This document shows, piece by piece, positions 9,359 through 18,639 of a stretch of 64,000 nt of DNA. Origin of the DNA: Chryseobacterium sp. Tr-659. Its GTDB lineage: Bacteria > Bacteroidota > Bacteroidia > Flavobacteriales > Weeksellaceae. The stretch covers positions 310,001-374,000 of the forward strand of contig NZ_VWWP01000003.1 of assembly GCF_011752975.1 (NCBI RefSeq), written 5' to 3'. Each line of letters opens with the position of its first letter. The stretch's first letter is position 1. The notes under the pieces are model-generated. The model worked only from the letters and a program-made list of their open reading frames with translations. It made no database searches and was not told where the DNA came from. A program made the translations under genes and the position numbers.

Positions 9359-9451
9359 AGATGGATGCTGGAAAAATGAAGCCGGGAGTACTACCAGTCA
9401 ACTGAAATCCTTAATTCGGTTAAACCACTAATAAAGAAAATATGAATACAT

Positions 9452-9492
9452 AAACCTTACAGCTTCTGAAGTCTGTAAGGTTTATTTTTTGT
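9452..9492 (+). terminator. Intrinsic terminator after TonB receptor
   Basis: An 11-bp stem (AAACCTTACAG at 9452-9462, CTGTAAGGTTT at 9473-9483) with a 10-nt loop is followed by a T-rich tract (ATTTTTTG). It ends the receptor transcript. Confidence 0.85.
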
Positions 9493-9540
9493 AGAATGTT
9501 TTCTTTAACACAAAGGTTTTTATTCTTCATACTATATTTT

Positions 9541-9645
9541 TAAGGGTGCTAAGAGATGCGACTTTGTCGCTGATGAAGCTTTATGGATATGCATTCGCTT
9601 AGAAAGAATCAATGAAATTGATTCCACTCTTTGCTCTCCTGAAAT
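9541..9645 (+). repeat. Dispersed intergenic repeat, copy A
   Basis: About 105 bp in a non-coding gap match, in inverted orientation, a second copy at 18365-18468. The longest identical run is 38 nt (9589-9626). It contains an internal palindrome, GAATCAAT-GAA-ATTGATTC (9606-9624), and the short dyad GCGACTTTGTCGC. No open reading frame or transposase is present. Confidence 0.75.
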
Positions 9646-9696
9646 ATTCATTCTGAAAAATAGAGCTTTGTGTTTCAGAAAAGCATTTTATTTGTG

Positions 9697-9790
9697 TATC
9701 CGTGGCAATTAAAATTTCTCGCAGATCCAGCCGATTTCACAGATTTTCATAAACATCTGCGTGATCAGCAAAATCAGCGGGTGATAAAAT
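9697..9790. repeat. Short intergenic palindromic sequence
   Basis: This non-coding stretch has CGCAGAT (9720-9726) facing ATCTGCG (9755-9761), and phrases such as GCGTGATCAGC and AATCAGCGGG that recur in intergenic repeats of Bacteroidetes genomes as I remember them. No second copy is in the window. Confidence 0.4.
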
Positions 9791-9950
9791 AATTCTTCCC
9801 TTTTTACCTCCGTTTTTCACAAACTTAGATATTAAACATTATACTATTCTATGTCCCTATGCGATTTAAAAGATTTCGAACCCCATAACGGCATAGGTTT
9901 TTACCAAATATCCCCCACCTTCTTTATTTTTTTCGGAATAATTAAAAAAA

Positions 9951-9982
9951 TTGACCATCAAATTAAAAAAATACTATATTTA
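9951..9982 (+). promoter_or_regulatory. Promoter of the GntR regulator gene
   Basis: A -33 TTG (9951-9953) and a -7 box TATATTTA (9975-9982) are separated by 21 nt. Transcription would begin just before the ATG at 9998, which argues for that start over an upstream in-frame ATG at 9851. Confidence 0.5.
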
Positions 9983-9997
9983 CATTTTATTATATGT

Positions 9998-10759
9998 ATG
10001 AACATACCCACTCAGGATTTTACAATTGATCATAACAGCAAACTCCCTCTACATGTACAAGTAGAGGAACTTTTCCGTAAGCTTATCAAAATGGACGTTT
10101 ACAAAAAAGGGGCTTTATTACCTAAAGAAGTAGACCTTGCCAATTTATGGGGAGTTTCCAGAAACACGATCCGACAGGCGACCAACAAGCTTGAAAATGA
10201 AGGACTCATCATTCGTAAAAAAGGGATTGGAACCCGTGTTGCAGAGAAGAAAAGCTTGGTAACGGGGCTGGATCATTGGTATAGTTTCACCAGAGAAATG
10301 CAGGAAAAAGGGATTCATGTCATTAACCAGTTATTGAAAACGACCATGGTGCAGCCGGATGAAGTAATTTGTAATTTCTTTCATTGTTCATCGGATAAAA
10401 AGGTATTCAAGCTTTCCAAATTAAAAGGAGAAAGCTCAGGAGATCCTATTGTTTATTTTGAAAGCTATTTTCATCCAAGGATCGGAATTGATAAAAATGA
10501 TGACTTCAATATACCATTGTACGGCATGCTGCAGGAAAACCATGGGGTAACCGTTCATCGTTCCCGCGAAAATATCAGTGCCTGCCAGGCTGGTACTGTA
10601 ATAGGAAAAAAGCTGAAAGTTTCTCCTTCTTTTCCCGTTTTAAAACGAGAACGCTTCGTATATGATATTAATGGGAAACCGGTAGAATATAATGTAGGAT
10701 ATTATCGCTCGGATAAATTTACCTATACCATTGATATTAATAAATCTCCAGGGGATTAA
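9998..10759 (+). CDS. GntR/HutC-family transcriptional regulator
   Basis: The start at 9998 (MNIPTQDF) gives 253 residues. The frame is open from an ATG at 9851, but that extension is low-complexity and overlaps the promoter. The N-terminal winged helix (LPLHVQVEELFRKLI to GLIIRKKGIGTRV) is typical GntR, and the C-terminal half (GLDHWYSFTREMQEKG to YNVGYYRSDKFTY) is a UTRA ligand-binding domain, placing it in the HutC group. Such regulators sense sugars or sugar phosphates. It is 60 nt upstream of the mannosidase gene and probably controls that operon, perhaps through the dyad at 10777-10800. Confidence 0.88.
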   Translation: MNIPTQDFTIDHNSKLPLHVQVEELFRKLIKMDVYKKGALLPKEVDLANLWGVSRNTIRQATNKLENEGLIIRKKGIGTRVAEKKSLVTGLDHWYSFTREMQEKGIHVINQLLKTTMVQPDEVICNFFHCSSDKKVFKLSKLKGESSGDPIVYFESYFHPRIGIDKNDDFNIPLYGMLQENHGVTVHRSRENISACQAGTVIGKKLKVSPSFPVLKRERFVYDINGKPVEYNVGYYRSDKFTYTIDINKSPGD

Positions 10760-10776
10760 TTTTTTTTTAACAATTA

Positions 10777-10800
10777 ATATGTTCAAACATTCTAACATAT
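10777..10800 (+). promoter_or_regulatory. Candidate operator upstream of the mannoside operon
   Basis: ATATGTT and AACATAT form a perfect 7-bp inverted repeat with 10-nt spacing in the 60-nt gap between the regulator and the mannosidase gene. It could be the GntR binding site; it does not match the common HutC consensus, so confidence is low. Confidence 0.35.
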
Positions 10801-10819
10801 AACTATAAAAACTAAACTT

Positions 10820-13800
10820 ATGTATAACAGGTATTTTCTTTTGCTGTTTTCTTTCCTGATAAGCAATACGGTCTATGGTCAGAAAAAAATTCCTTACTTT
10901 GGAAATGTCCAGACCATTAACGGTTATAATCATGAAATAAGCGGCGAAAACATTGATTATTTCTCAGCTTTCCCCGACCATGCTACCCGTGCGCTGCTTA
11001 CCCGTACGACTGACGGCGCTAAAACAATAGAATGGGAAACAGCTCCTGCACCACAAAAGAATACCGGCTCATATGTATACTTCAGCTGGCTGGTCTCCCA
11101 TTCATCGGGAACCAGCGGCGGACCTAGAAATTTTGATCTGTATATTGATGACCAGAAAGCATTAACCCTCACCACTTACCCGGGCAACCAACGTCCGGAC
11201 TGGGTTTCCAAAGCTGCTGACAGTACTGCTTTTGTTTTTCATCAAACAAAAATGGACGGCCTGAAAGATTCTTATGGAATTGCCTATTTAAGAGTGCCTA
11301 CGAGTAAAATAACTCCAGGAAAGCCTCTGCGTTTAAAACTTATCGGTCAGGCTCAAAACAGCCGTGACTGGTTCATGACCTATAAATTTACTTTTGAAGA
11401 AAAAATAGACGCGGCTTCTACTCCATTTATCTTAAAAGATGGTAAAAGACTTATTACCCTTACTACTTTGCATTTTGGGCCGAATCAAAAAATAACGGCT
11501 ACAATAGATAATAAAGACTCTTATTTTTTCACAATACCTGACGGAATTAAAACCTTTGATATTCCTGTTACACTTTCACCTGAGGGCGGAAATGTACAGC
11601 TGATAGTGACTTCAGGAAAAAAAGAATTGTTCCGTAAAAATATTGAAGCAGGAAAAGTAGTTCCCCGCACGTTATATTTTATTCATCATTCTCATACTGA
11701 TGTGGGTTATTCTCACCTTCAGGCTGAAGTGGAAAAAATACATACTAAAAACATTTATGACGCTATCAAAATGATCGGCGACACTAAAAACCTTCCGGAA
11801 GAAGCCCGCTTTAAATGGAATGTAGAGGCTCTCTGGGATGTGGAAAATTTCATGAAAACAGCGACTTCGGAGGATAAGAAATCATTTGTAAAAGCAGTAA
11901 AGGAAGGAGGAATCGGTCTTTCAGCTATGTATGGTAATATTTTAACGGGACTCAGCCAGCCTGAAGAGCTTTTCCATTATACAGAATATGCTCAGAAACT
12001 TGAAAAAGAATATGGTTTGAAGATCAACAGCGCCATGATGTCTGATGTACCGGGATTTGCATGGGCTTTGGTCCCGGCTTTAACCTCATCCGGAGTAAAA
12101 TATTTTTCGAGCGGTCCTAATTATTTGGGGAAAACCAATCCTTATCTGGGAGATCGTGTCGGAAACTTTGTGAAAAATTGGGGGGATAAACCTGTCTGGT
12201 GGCAATCTCCTTCCGGGAAAGAAAAAATATTATTCTGGACCGCCGGAAGAGGATATTCTTCATGGCATGGAGTACATCCGGGAGCAGTATTTGAGGCCGG
12301 GCAGAAAAAAATTGCGGAATACCTGGAAGATCTGACGAAAACCAATTATCCGTATGACATGGTCCAGTGGCGGTATAATATTGTAGCTGACAATGGTCCA
12401 ATAGATCCTTCTGTATCAAAGTTTGTAGATGAATGGAATAAAAAATATACATCCCCAAAAATTGTATTAAGTACAAATGAAAAAATGTTTGAGGTATTTG
12501 AAAAGAAATATGGAGATCAGATTCCTGTTGTAAAAGGAGACATCAGTCCTTATTGGGAAGACGGAGCTATGTCTACGGCCAAAGAGGAAGGAATGAACCG
12601 AAACAGCAGTTTGAAACTACAACAACTGACTACGCTTTATGCAATGCTCAATCCTGGCCAGTATAACAGCCAGAAGTTTTATGATGCCTGGAGAAATGTT
12701 ATTCTTTTTCATGAGCATACCTGGGGCGCATTCAACAGTATTACCGCTCCGGATCTTCCGTTTGTTTCAGACCAGTGGAAGGTGAAAAGACAGTTTTCTC
12801 TTGACGGAAATTCTCTTTCAGAAACACTGGAAAAAGAGCTCTTACAACCTCTTTCTGATTCTTCTTCCAAAACAATCGCTGTTTTCAATACTTCATCATG
12901 GATAAGAAGCGGTATTGTAACAATCCCAGGAACAGTTTTGGGAAATGCAGTACAAGACAAATCCGGAAATAGAATTCCTCTTCAGAAATTACAGAACGGA
13001 AATATGGTGTTCTTCGCCAAAGATATTCCAGCATTAGGTACAGCAACTTTTACTGTTATTAAAAATAAAACACAAATTCAAAAAACATTTACGATTTCAG
13101 ACAACGGAATTTCCAACGGAAGAGTAAATATCACCTGGGATCGTAAAACAGGAAGTATCACCCAATTAACGGATAACAGTTCAACCAATTATGCAGGAAA
13201 CTTTAATGAGCAGGGATTAAACAGCTACTGGTATGTACCGGGTTCTGATCCTAAAGAAGTGGTAACCAATGCAGACGTACAGGTAAAAGTATTGGAAAAC
13301 GGTCCTGTGATCGCTAAAGTTTCTATTCTCTCAGAAGCGCCCGGGGCTAACAAATTGGAAAGAATTATCACATTGACAGCGGGAAGTGATGAAGTGGCTC
13401 TGGAAAATATTGTGGATAAAAAGCCTGTACGTACAAAAGAGTCTGTTCATTTCGGATTTCCATTCAATTCTGACTTTAAAAATATTACTATAGATGCAGG
13501 ATATGGAACAATGAAATACCTTACAGATCAACTCCCTGGCTCCAATATGGATTACTGGTACAGCCGCCGTTGGGTAGATGCTTCTTCAGGACAAAAAGGA
13601 ATGCAGTGGATGATGATTGAAACCCCGCTGATTGAAGCCGCAGAGATGATCGACGAAAGAATGACCATAGATAACAGCCACAAAAAATGGAAAGATAAAG
13701 GAACTCCCGGAACTACAAACTGGTTCAGCTATGCGATGAACAATTACTGGCACACCAATTATAAGGCAGACCAGGAAGGACCTGTACATTATCGTTATAC

Positions 13801-14146
13801 CCTTCGTCCTCATGCTGAGTTTAATGCTGTTGAAAATGAAAAATCTGCAGCAGCTTTTACACAGCCTCTTATTGCGATTCCTGTTAAAGAAAAATTATCT
13901 GCCGGAGGAAGTCTTTTCCGTATGAATAATGAGAATATTGTAGTAACAAGCATTACTCCACAGGAAGATAAAAGTTTCCTGATCAGGCTCTATAACCCTT
14001 CTGAAAATGAGCAGACAATGACATTTTTATGGGAGCAGCTTAAACCATCAAAACTTATTGAACTTAAAACCGGTAAAGCATTAAGTCCTACCGAAAAGAT
14101 TAGTTTATCCGGAATGGATGTGATAGAGATCAGAATTGTTCTTTAA
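10820..14146 (+). CDS. Glycoside hydrolase family 38 alpha-mannosidase
   Basis: This 1108-residue protein has a signal peptide (MYNRYFLLLFSFLISNTVYGQ), an N-terminal beta-rich region, and a GH38 catalytic domain beginning near residue 280 with the metal-binding motif HHSHTDVGYS. The likely nucleophile Asp is in MMSDVPGFAW. All-beta GH38 middle and C-terminal domains follow. GH38 enzymes remove alpha-linked mannose (1,2, 1,3 or 1,6) in a metal-dependent way. It probably acts in the periplasm or on the outer membrane. It is the first structural gene of an operon with ROK kinase, mannose-6-phosphate isomerase and a sugar symporter, which fits mannose release and use. Confidence 0.88.
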   Translation: MYNRYFLLLFSFLISNTVYGQKKIPYFGNVQTINGYNHEISGENIDYFSAFPDHATRALLTRTTDGAKTIEWETAPAPQKNTGSYVYFSWLVSHSSGTSGGPRNFDLYIDDQKALTLTTYPGNQRPDWVSKAADSTAFVFHQTKMDGLKDSYGIAYLRVPTSKITPGKPLRLKLIGQAQNSRDWFMTYKFTFEEKIDAASTPFILKDGKRLITLTTLHFGPNQKITATIDNKDSYFFTIPDGIKTFDIPVTLSPEGGNVQLIVTSGKKELFRKNIEAGKVVPRTLYFIHHSHTDVGYSHLQAEVEKIHTKNIYDAIKMIGDTKNLPEEARFKWNVEALWDVENFMKTATSEDKKSFVKAVKEGGIGLSAMYGNILTGLSQPEELFHYTEYAQKLEKEYGLKINSAMMSDVPGFAWALVPALTSSGVKYFSSGPNYLGKTNPYLGDRVGNFVKNWGDKPVWWQSPSGKEKILFWTAGRGYSSWHGVHPGAVFEAGQKKIAEYLEDLTKTNYPYDMVQWRYNIVADNGPIDPSVSKFVDEWNKKYTSPKIVLSTNEKMFEVFEKKYGDQIPVVKGDISPYWEDGAMSTAKEEGMNRNSSLKLQQLTTLYAMLNPGQYNSQKFYDAWRNVILFHEHTWGAFNSITAPDLPFVSDQWKVKRQFSLDGNSLSETLEKELLQPLSDSSSKTIAVFNTSSWIRSGIVTIPGTVLGNAVQDKSGNRIPLQKLQNGNMVFFAKDIPALGTATFTVIKNKTQIQKTFTISDNGISNGRVNITWDRKTGSITQLTDNSSTNYAGNFNEQGLNSYWYVPGSDPKEVVTNADVQVKVLENGPVIAKVSILSEAPGANKLERIITLTAGSDEVALENIVDKKPVRTKESVHFGFPFNSDFKNITIDAGYGTMKYLTDQLPGSNMDYWYSRRWVDASSGQKGMQWMMIETPLIEAAEMIDERMTIDNSHKKWKDKGTPGTTNWFSYAMNNYWHTNYKADQEGPVHYRYTLRPHAEFNAVENEKSAAAFTQPLIAIPVKEKLSAGGSLFRMNNENIVVTSITPQEDKSFLIRLYNPSENEQTMTFLWEQLKPSKLIELKTGKALSPTEKISLSGMDVIEIRIVL

Positions 14147-14166
14147 TAATATTTAAAATCAAAAAA

Positions 14167-15105
14167 ATGTCAAAGCCAGTCATTGCCATAGACATGGGCG
14201 GAACTAAAATTAAAATAGGAATTGTAAAGGATGCCCGCATTCTTGCCTCTATATCTATTGATGCTCATTCTAACAATGGTCTCAGAGAGAGATTACCTTT
14301 TATACAGGAGGCTGTAGAAAACCTATTGTACCAGCAAAAATTTTCAACCGCTGATATTTCAGGATTGGGAATTGCTTCTCCTGGTATTGTGGACAGTATT
14401 CGGAAAAAAATTCTTTCTATTGATAAAAAATTTGGAGACGCTCCGGATATTGATCTGGAAGAATGGTGCCTGCAGACATTCAATCTTCCTTTTGTAATAG
14501 AAAATGACGCCCGTTCTGCTTTATTGGGAGAATGGAAATATGGTAATGCAAAAAACTACGAAAACACTGTTTTGATAACATTGGGAACAGGAATCGGAAG
14601 TGCTGTTATCATGGAAGGAAAATTATTAAAAGGTAAACATTTCACCGCTGGTATACTAGGCGGACATTCTGTGATCAACTATCAAGGAAATCCTTGCAAC
14701 TGTGGTAATAAAGGCTGTGTAGAAACAGAAGCTTCTACCTGGAATCTTCCTGCAGTCGCAAAAGCGAATGAAAACTTTACCACAAGTGAGCTTTCCTCCT
14801 TCCCTGTCATTGATTATAAGCTTGTTTTCAAGCTGGCTGAAAAAGGGGACATCGCTGCGATGCATCTCCGGGATCAAAGTTTAATGGCTTGGTCAGCATG
14901 TACCATTAACCTCATCCATGCCTATGATCCTGAAGTTCTTCTATTAACCGGCGGAATCATGGCCAGCAGTTCACAAATTCTACCCTATATCAGACATTAT
15001 ATAGAAACTCACGCCTGGACCCCATGGGGAAAGGTACATATCGAAGAAGGAGCTTTTCCAAATACAGCGGCTTTGCTAGGGATCGCACACCTCGTCAATC
15101 ATTAA
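14167..15105 (+). CDS. ROK-family sugar kinase
   Basis: This 312-residue cytosolic protein has the ROK phosphate-binding motif IDMGGTKIKIG at the N-terminus, the catalytic region ENDARSALLGEW, the GTGIGSAV loop and the zinc-binding signature CNCGNKGCVE preceded by GGHSVI. ROK kinases phosphorylate glucose, mannose, fructose or N-acetyl sugars. Its position 20 nt after GH38 and 12 nt before the isomerase makes mannose or glucose the most likely substrate (inference). Confidence 0.88.
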   Translation: MSKPVIAIDMGGTKIKIGIVKDARILASISIDAHSNNGLRERLPFIQEAVENLLYQQKFSTADISGLGIASPGIVDSIRKKILSIDKKFGDAPDIDLEEWCLQTFNLPFVIENDARSALLGEWKYGNAKNYENTVLITLGTGIGSAVIMEGKLLKGKHFTAGILGGHSVINYQGNPCNCGNKGCVETEASTWNLPAVAKANENFTTSELSSFPVIDYKLVFKLAEKGDIAAMHLRDQSLMAWSACTINLIHAYDPEVLLLTGGIMASSSQILPYIRHYIETHAWTPWGKVHIEEGAFPNTAALLGIAHLVNH

Positions 15106-15117
15106 TAAAAAAATCGA

Positions 15118-16872
15118 ATGAAATCAAATTTCAATAAGTTTCCTATTATAGCAATACAAAAACATACCTGCATAGCGGGCTGGGAAAATATTGCAGAAGA
15201 AATTAAAAAAAATAGCCCTGAAATCATTGCTATTGAATGCTATCCTGGTGTTTTTCTTAACGAGATCATGGCTTCTGTACAGGAACTCTTAACTCCGGAA
15301 TTGATCATTGACACTTCAAAAGCCATGAAACCGGAAGATGAAATTGCAGCAATGGTACAGCAATATGTTACGGATGATCCTGTATTTGGATATATCACCC
15401 CTTTGGAGCTGGAAGATTATTTTGATTCTTCAAAAATAGCTGCATTTCAAAAACAAATAGATAATTCTCAAGGTCGTATAGCGGTTATAGGCCCCGGTGC
15501 AACTTTAGTTTCAGCACAGCCCGGCCTTTCCCTTTATGCAGATATGCCCCGATGGGAAATACAAATGCGCTTTCGTAAGAATACCGCCTGTAATCTTGGA
15601 AGAACTAATTATACGGATTCGTTTGCCTATCAATACAAGCATGCTTACTTTGTAGACTGGCGTGTTTGTGACCGTTATAAGAAAAGAGTTTTGAAAAAGT
15701 GTCATTTTGTTCTGGATACAACCCTACCTCAGCAGCCTAAAATGATAAGTGCAGATGCTTTATTTGAAGCCTTTCAGCAAATTATAACACAGCCTTTCAG
15801 AGTCGTTCCGTTTTTTGATCCTGGGCCGTGGGGCGGACAGTGGCTGAAAGAGGTATGTGATCTGGACAGGAATGTAACAAATTATGCCTGGGGATTTGAT
15901 TGTGTGCCGGAAGAAAACAGTTTATTATTAGGATTTGGAGATCAGGTCATAGAAACCCCTTCTATTAATCTGGTATTTTTTCAGCCGGAAGCTTTGCTTG
16001 GAAAGAAGGTCTATAATGGATTCGGAGATGAATTTCCCATTCGCTTTGATTTTCTGGATACTATGGAAGGAGGCAATTTAAGTTTACAGGTTCATCCTCT
16101 GAAAGAATATATCAAAGAAAAATTCGGAATGACTTATACTCAGGACGAAAGTTATTATATGCTGGAAGCAAAAGACAATGCTTTTGTATATCTTGGACTG
16201 AAAGAAAATACTGATCCTGATGCCATGATGAAAGATCTAGCCGCTGCTCAAAATGACAACATCCCTTTTGATGCCGAAAAATATGTACAAAAATGGCCGG
16301 TCCGGAAGCATAATCATTTTTCTATTCCTGCCGGAACCATACATTGTTCAGGAGCAGATTCTGTAGTGCTGGAAATAAGTGCAACCCCTTATATCTTTAC
16401 TTTTAAACTCTGGGATTGGGGAAGAATGGGACTGGATGGTAAGCCAAGACCTATCTCTCTGGAACATGGTAAAAATGTAATCCAATGGAACCGTGATACT
16501 TCATGGACTCAAAAGAATATTCTTAACCTTACAGAACCGATTGCTGAAGGAGAAGGCTGGCGTGAAGAACGCACCGGACTGGATGCCTGTTCATTTATTG
16601 AAACCCGCAGACATTGGTTTACCCAAAAAGTTCTTCACCATACGGAAGGCGTCGTCAATGTTCTGAATCTGGTTGAAGGTAGTGAAGTAATCATTGAAAG
16701 TCCGAACAATAGCTTTGAACCTTATGTTATTCATTATGCTGAAACCTTTATTGTCCCCGCCCATATCGGAGCTTATACGATTACTCCGTACGGAGAAAGT
16801 ACAGGTAAGGAATGTGCGACAATAAAAGCCACTGTCCGTACGGAAATGATTGCAAATAAAGTTTTAAAATAA
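15118..16872 (+). CDS. Class I mannose-6-phosphate isomerase fused to a kinase-like N-terminal domain
   Basis: The C-terminal part (about 260-584) is a class I phosphomannose isomerase: FDFLDTMEGGNLSLQVHPL carries the metal-binding His and Gln, IPAGTIHCSGADSVVLEIS the second metal region. It interconverts mannose-6-P and fructose-6-P. The first 230 residues resemble the P-loop nucleoside-kinase-like domain of a Bacteroidetes isomerase fusion, but where a P-loop is expected there is AIQKHTCIAGW or AVIGPGATLV with no GxGK(T/S), so ATP binding is doubtful. At 584 residues it is about 1.5 times a typical class I enzyme. It sits between kinase and transporter in the mannoside operon. Confidence 0.87.
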   Translation: MKSNFNKFPIIAIQKHTCIAGWENIAEEIKKNSPEIIAIECYPGVFLNEIMASVQELLTPELIIDTSKAMKPEDEIAAMVQQYVTDDPVFGYITPLELEDYFDSSKIAAFQKQIDNSQGRIAVIGPGATLVSAQPGLSLYADMPRWEIQMRFRKNTACNLGRTNYTDSFAYQYKHAYFVDWRVCDRYKKRVLKKCHFVLDTTLPQQPKMISADALFEAFQQIITQPFRVVPFFDPGPWGGQWLKEVCDLDRNVTNYAWGFDCVPEENSLLLGFGDQVIETPSINLVFFQPEALLGKKVYNGFGDEFPIRFDFLDTMEGGNLSLQVHPLKEYIKEKFGMTYTQDESYYMLEAKDNAFVYLGLKENTDPDAMMKDLAAAQNDNIPFDAEKYVQKWPVRKHNHFSIPAGTIHCSGADSVVLEISATPYIFTFKLWDWGRMGLDGKPRPISLEHGKNVIQWNRDTSWTQKNILNLTEPIAEGEGWREERTGLDACSFIETRRHWFTQKVLHHTEGVVNVLNLVEGSEVIIESPNNSFEPYVIHYAETFIVPAHIGAYTITPYGESTGKECATIKATVRTEMIANKVLK

Positions 16873-16877
16873 TCGTT

Positions 16878-18230
16878 ATGCCAGCAAACACCAATTCAAA
16901 TATTATTTATAAATCAACACTGATAGCATCTGTGGGTGGATTGTTATTCGGGTATGATACAGCGGTAATCTCTGGAGCTATTGGTTTTATGAAGATCTAT
17001 TATCAGCTTTCGGATGTGATGACCGGCTGGGTGGCTTCCTGTGCTTTATTGGGCTGTATCATCGGCGCGATGTATTCCGGAAAGCTAAGCGATCAGGTTG
17101 GAAGAAAAAAAGTATTAATGCTTTCTGCGTTTTTATTCACAGTCTCTTCTGTGGGTACGGCACTGGCTCCCAACCTTTGGTTTTTTGTTATATTCCGGAT
17201 AATAGGAGGAATGGGAATCGGAATTGCGTCTATGCTGTCACCCATGTATATTTCAGAGATGGCTCCGGCTCCGATAAGAGGCCGTCTTATCTCGATCTTT
17301 CAATTGGGTATTGTGACGGGTATTCTGGTCATTTATTTCGTTAACGCTTATATTGCGGGCATTCATAATGAAAACTGGAATATTTCTACGGGATGGCGGT
17401 GGATGTTCGGATCAGGTGCTATCCCTTCCATTATCTTTATCCTTTTACTGCTCACCGTACCTGAAAGCCCCCGCTGGCTGGCCCAGCAGAAACGAATCCC
17501 TGAAGCATTAGCCATTCTCACCCAGATCAACGGATCAACTGCAGCCCATCAGGAACTGGATTCAATTAATGATTCTCTGAAAGACGAAAATCCGGCTTCT
17601 CTTTCCGACATAAAAGAACCAAAGCTCAAACGGGCGTTGGGAATCGGGATTTTATTAGCCGTGTTTTCACAGTTCACCGGCATCAATGCGATTATGTATT
17701 ATGCTCCGGAAATCTTTAAATCTACAGGCGTAGGATCTGATTCTGCTTTTGTACAGACCATTCTGGTGGGTGTTATTAACGTTGTTTTCACTTTTGTAGC
17801 CATCCGATATGTAGATCTGTGGGGCCGTAAAAAACTACTATTACTGGGAGTTTCGGGAATGGCAGTCTGCTTATTTATCGTTGGTTTTGCTTTTTATGCA
17901 CAACAGCAGGGCTATATTGTACTGATTGCGATCCTGGGCTATATTGCGTGTTTTGCCATGTCATTGGGCCCGCTTACATTTGTGGTGATTGCAGAAATAT
18001 TTCCCACGAAAGTACGGGCAACCGCTATGTCCGTGGCTACATTTTTTCTCTGGGCTGCTGTTTTTTTAGTATCACAGACCTTTCCAGTCCTGATAGGATC
18101 TGTAGGAAGTGCTTATACATTCTGGCTCTATATGATCATTGCTGCAGCTGCATTCCTGTTTATTCTCAAAAGGGTTCCTGAGACGAAAGGAAAAACATTA
18201 GAGGAAATAGAAGAGACGTGGGAAAAATAA
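16878..18230 (+). CDS. MFS sugar:H+ symporter (SP family)
   Basis: This 450-residue, 12-helix inner-membrane transporter has the sugar porter signatures: GGLLFGYDTAVISGAIGF in helix 1, SDQVGRKK in loop 2-3, PESPRWL after helix 6, LWGRKKLL in loop 8-9, and PETKGKTLEE at the end. Relatives import xylose, glucose, galactose or mannose with protons. It begins 5 nt after the isomerase gene, the last member of the mannoside operon, so free mannose is a reasonable substrate. Confidence 0.93.
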   Translation: MPANTNSNIIYKSTLIASVGGLLFGYDTAVISGAIGFMKIYYQLSDVMTGWVASCALLGCIIGAMYSGKLSDQVGRKKVLMLSAFLFTVSSVGTALAPNLWFFVIFRIIGGMGIGIASMLSPMYISEMAPAPIRGRLISIFQLGIVTGILVIYFVNAYIAGIHNENWNISTGWRWMFGSGAIPSIIFILLLLTVPESPRWLAQQKRIPEALAILTQINGSTAAHQELDSINDSLKDENPASLSDIKEPKLKRALGIGILLAVFSQFTGINAIMYYAPEIFKSTGVGSDSAFVQTILVGVINVVFTFVAIRYVDLWGRKKLLLLGVSGMAVCLFIVGFAFYAQQQGYIVLIAILGYIACFAMSLGPLTFVVIAEIFPTKVRATAMSVATFFLWAAVFLVSQTFPVLIGSVGSAYTFWLYMIIAAAAFLFILKRVPETKGKTLEEIEETWEK

Positions 18231-18364
18231 ATATTTAATCAGGCACAAAATTGGGGGACAAAAATAAAAATAGACGAAACTCAATTGAAAATTCTTTGGT
18301 CTTGAAACTATTGTTTGTGTCTATGAAATTTACTTGACGCAAAGTTTTTAGCACCTTATTTCAT

Positions 18365-18468
18365 ATTCTTAAGGATGCAAAGAATGGAATCAATTTCATT
18401 GATTCTTTCTAAGCGAATGCATTCCATGAAGCTTCTTCAGTGACAAAGCCGCCCCTCTTTGCTCCCTA
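18365..18468 (-). repeat. Dispersed intergenic repeat, copy B
   Basis: This is the inverted counterpart of the repeat at 9541-9645, with a 38-nt identical run at 18385-18422. The two copies bracket the GntR-GH38-ROK-PMI-symporter operon. Nothing coding is seen here; the rest of the 410-nt gap holds only AT-rich sequence and the terminator at 18584. Confidence 0.75.
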
Positions 18469-18583
18469 AAGTAAAACATTCAAATAAGCTTTGTTTGTGT
18501 TTTTTTAAATACATTGTTTCATTCAACGAAAAAGAGAGTATGTTTTGTACCACTTCCTAATTTTCGAACCTATGAAAATAAAA

Positions 18584-18622
18584 ATCCCATTTTAGCTGAT
18601 CATCGCCAAAATGGGATCTGTT
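18584..18622. terminator. Bidirectional terminator between symporter and cupin genes
   Basis: A perfect 10-bp inverted repeat (ATCCCATTTT at 18584-18593, AAAATGGGAT at 18608-18617) with a 14-nt loop has T-rich tracts on both sides, between convergent transcription units. Confidence 0.85.
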
Positions 18623-18639
18623 TTTATATTGATTTTGAA

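Noticed and set aside
9551-9570. GCGACTTTGTCGC as a fifth copy of the palindrome promoter
   Set aside because: The spacing of the dyad is 3 nt, no -7 box follows at 11 nt, and it lies within the dispersed repeat.
9359-9997. CRISPR array or insertion sequence in the gap
   Set aside because: Repeats are two dispersed copies without regular spacers, and no transposase is present.
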